A DNA stretch of 64,000 nt. It comes from Paludibacter propionicigenes WB4. Lineage in GTDB: Bacteria > Bacteroidota > Bacteroidia > Bacteroidales > Paludibacteraceae. The DNA is taken from the NCBI RefSeq assembly GCF_000183135.1, contig NC_014734.1:2418001-2482000 (forward strand), written 5' to 3'. Under the pieces are notes generated by a model, which was not told the DNA's origin, ran no database searches, and was given only the letters and a program-made list of their open reading frames with translations. Positions within the stretch are counted from its first letter, which is position 1, and each line of letters begins with the position of its first letter. Below are positions 63,456 to 64,000 of this stretch, one piece after another. The position numbers were made by a program, and so were the translations under genes.

Positions 63456-64000
63456 TTATTTCAACAAATTAAAATCAAATAAATATTTCAATGAAACAAT
63501 TATAAAAACGATAAAAGCTATAAAAATAAGCGTACTGGCTAAGAGATGAATAATTTTTCTTTGAAATGGAGTTTCGACATTCTTTTCATATCTCCCATTT
63601 CTCTTTTGATTTTTTATTTTTATTATTCTTCGGACAACATCAATATTTCTCTTAATTTCATCAATAATAAAATCGCTCGCTTTAAAATTATTTTGATTAC
63701 TTTCCTTTTTAAATGAGTCTTCATTTATTTTATTTTCATTACCGTGTTCCCTATATCCCTCTAATTGCTTTTTATACCTTTCCAAAAGCAATTCATATTC
63801 ATAAAATTGCTTTTGGGCGTTTTCTTTTAATTCATCAAACTTTTTCTGTGACCAATTATCATATTCTTCTGCTGAATGTGCTTTTTCTTCATTAGGAACT
63901 TTGTATAATTTCTCAAAATTTTCAATTTCTTTTTTTTCTCGTGGATTAACTCCTTTAAATCTTTCTAATTCATCGTGATAATGCGCTAATAATTTTTGAT
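63456..64000 (-). CDS. C-terminal part of a charged, tail-anchored protein (start lies beyond the right edge)
   Basis: The frame is open to base 64000; the apparent start at 63791 is a TTG inside a continuous coding stretch. In the window it gives about 181 residues: a highly charged helical part (LAHYHDELERFKGVNPREKK, NFEKLYKVPNEEKAHSAEEY, QKQFYEYELLLERYKKQLEG), a linker, and one membrane helix near the C-terminus (LLASTLIFIAFIVFIIVSLK). This suggests a cytoplasmic or extended domain anchored by its tail. No family recognised. It is the furthest upstream visible gene of the operon, five bases before the VWA-like gene. Confidence 0.7.
   Translation of the reverse strand, partial: QKLLAHYHDELERFKGVNPREKKEIENFEKLYKVPNEEKAHSAEEYDNWSQKKFDELKENAQKQFYEYELLLERYKKQLEGYREHGNENKINEDSFKKESNQNNFKASDFIIDEIKRNIDVVRRIIKIKNQKRNGRYEKNVETPFQRKIIHLLASTLIFIAFIVFIIVSLKYLFDFNLLK

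Noticed and set aside
59346-64000. Zorya defence system
   Set aside because: Only a ZorB-like protein is present; no ZorA-type stator partner, ZorC, ZorD helicase or ZorE nuclease is visible, and the other genes do not belong to Zorya.

Overview
The window looks like a chromosomal segment from a member of the Bacteroidota, most likely order Bacteroidales. The evidence is two SusC/SusD pairs, many -7 boxes of the form TAnnTTTG (the Bacteroidetes sigma-ABfr type), lipoproteins in great number, a dut-TPR-DUF4292-EnvC cluster, DUF5686 and GH127 proteins, and AT-rich intergenic DNA. Genus cannot be fixed from sequence alone. No rRNA, tRNA or CRISPR array was seen, and no intact insertion sequence.

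Layout. 1-4053 (minus): a heavy-metal RND efflux operon: small secreted protein, czcC-like outer-membrane channel, czcB-like lipoprotein adaptor and the N-terminal 329 residues of a czcA-like pump that runs off the left edge. 5222-20119 (plus): a polysaccharide utilisation locus with two GH144-type enzymes, SusC, SusD, a GH43-like enzyme carrying CBM32 and FnIII domains, and two GH3 beta-glucosidases. The GH144 plus GH3 set points to beta-1,2-glucan (sophoro-oligosaccharides). A membrane acyltransferase (20113-21231, minus) converges on it. 21935-26837 (plus): a second, enzyme-less SusC/SusD pair, preceded by a perfect 21-bp tandem repeat next to its promoter. 27519-34292 (minus): acyl-CoA synthetase with a cupin-type regulator, proC, a DUF5686 outer-membrane protein and xerD. 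34483-38613: S1/P1 nuclease, a methyltransferase, an OYE-type flavin oxidoreductase, a MITE-like palindromic element and a Lys/Ala-rich repeat protein.

39104-46158 (plus) is mostly housekeeping: dut, a TPR lipoprotein, a DUF4292 lipoprotein, a degenerate-LytM EnvC-like protein, parE (topoisomerase IV subunit B) and tadA. Two small genes at 46323-47044 look like an orphan immunity-type pair. 47298-54523 holds a membrane metallophosphoesterase, a patatin/BamA-type protein, a GH127 beta-L-arabinofuranosidase and a polysaccharide deacetylase.

54697-64000 (all minus) is accessory DNA. From 54.7 to 57.3 kb small genes alternate with related palindromic repeats, each placed just 3' of a gene, a cassette-like pattern. 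At 57.4-59.2 kb lie two unrecognised genes, one with an in-frame amber codon near its start. From 59346 to beyond the right edge is a tightly packed operon of at least six genes with 5-18 bp gaps: a MotB/ZorB-like OmpA-domain protein, a membrane protein with zinc ribbon and six DnaJ-type CxxCxGxG motifs, a two-helix membrane protein, a retropepsin-like lipoprotein, a multi-helix protein with a probable VWA-like domain, and a tail-anchored charged protein whose start is outside the window. I do not recognise this combination; it is the best candidate here for an undescribed system.
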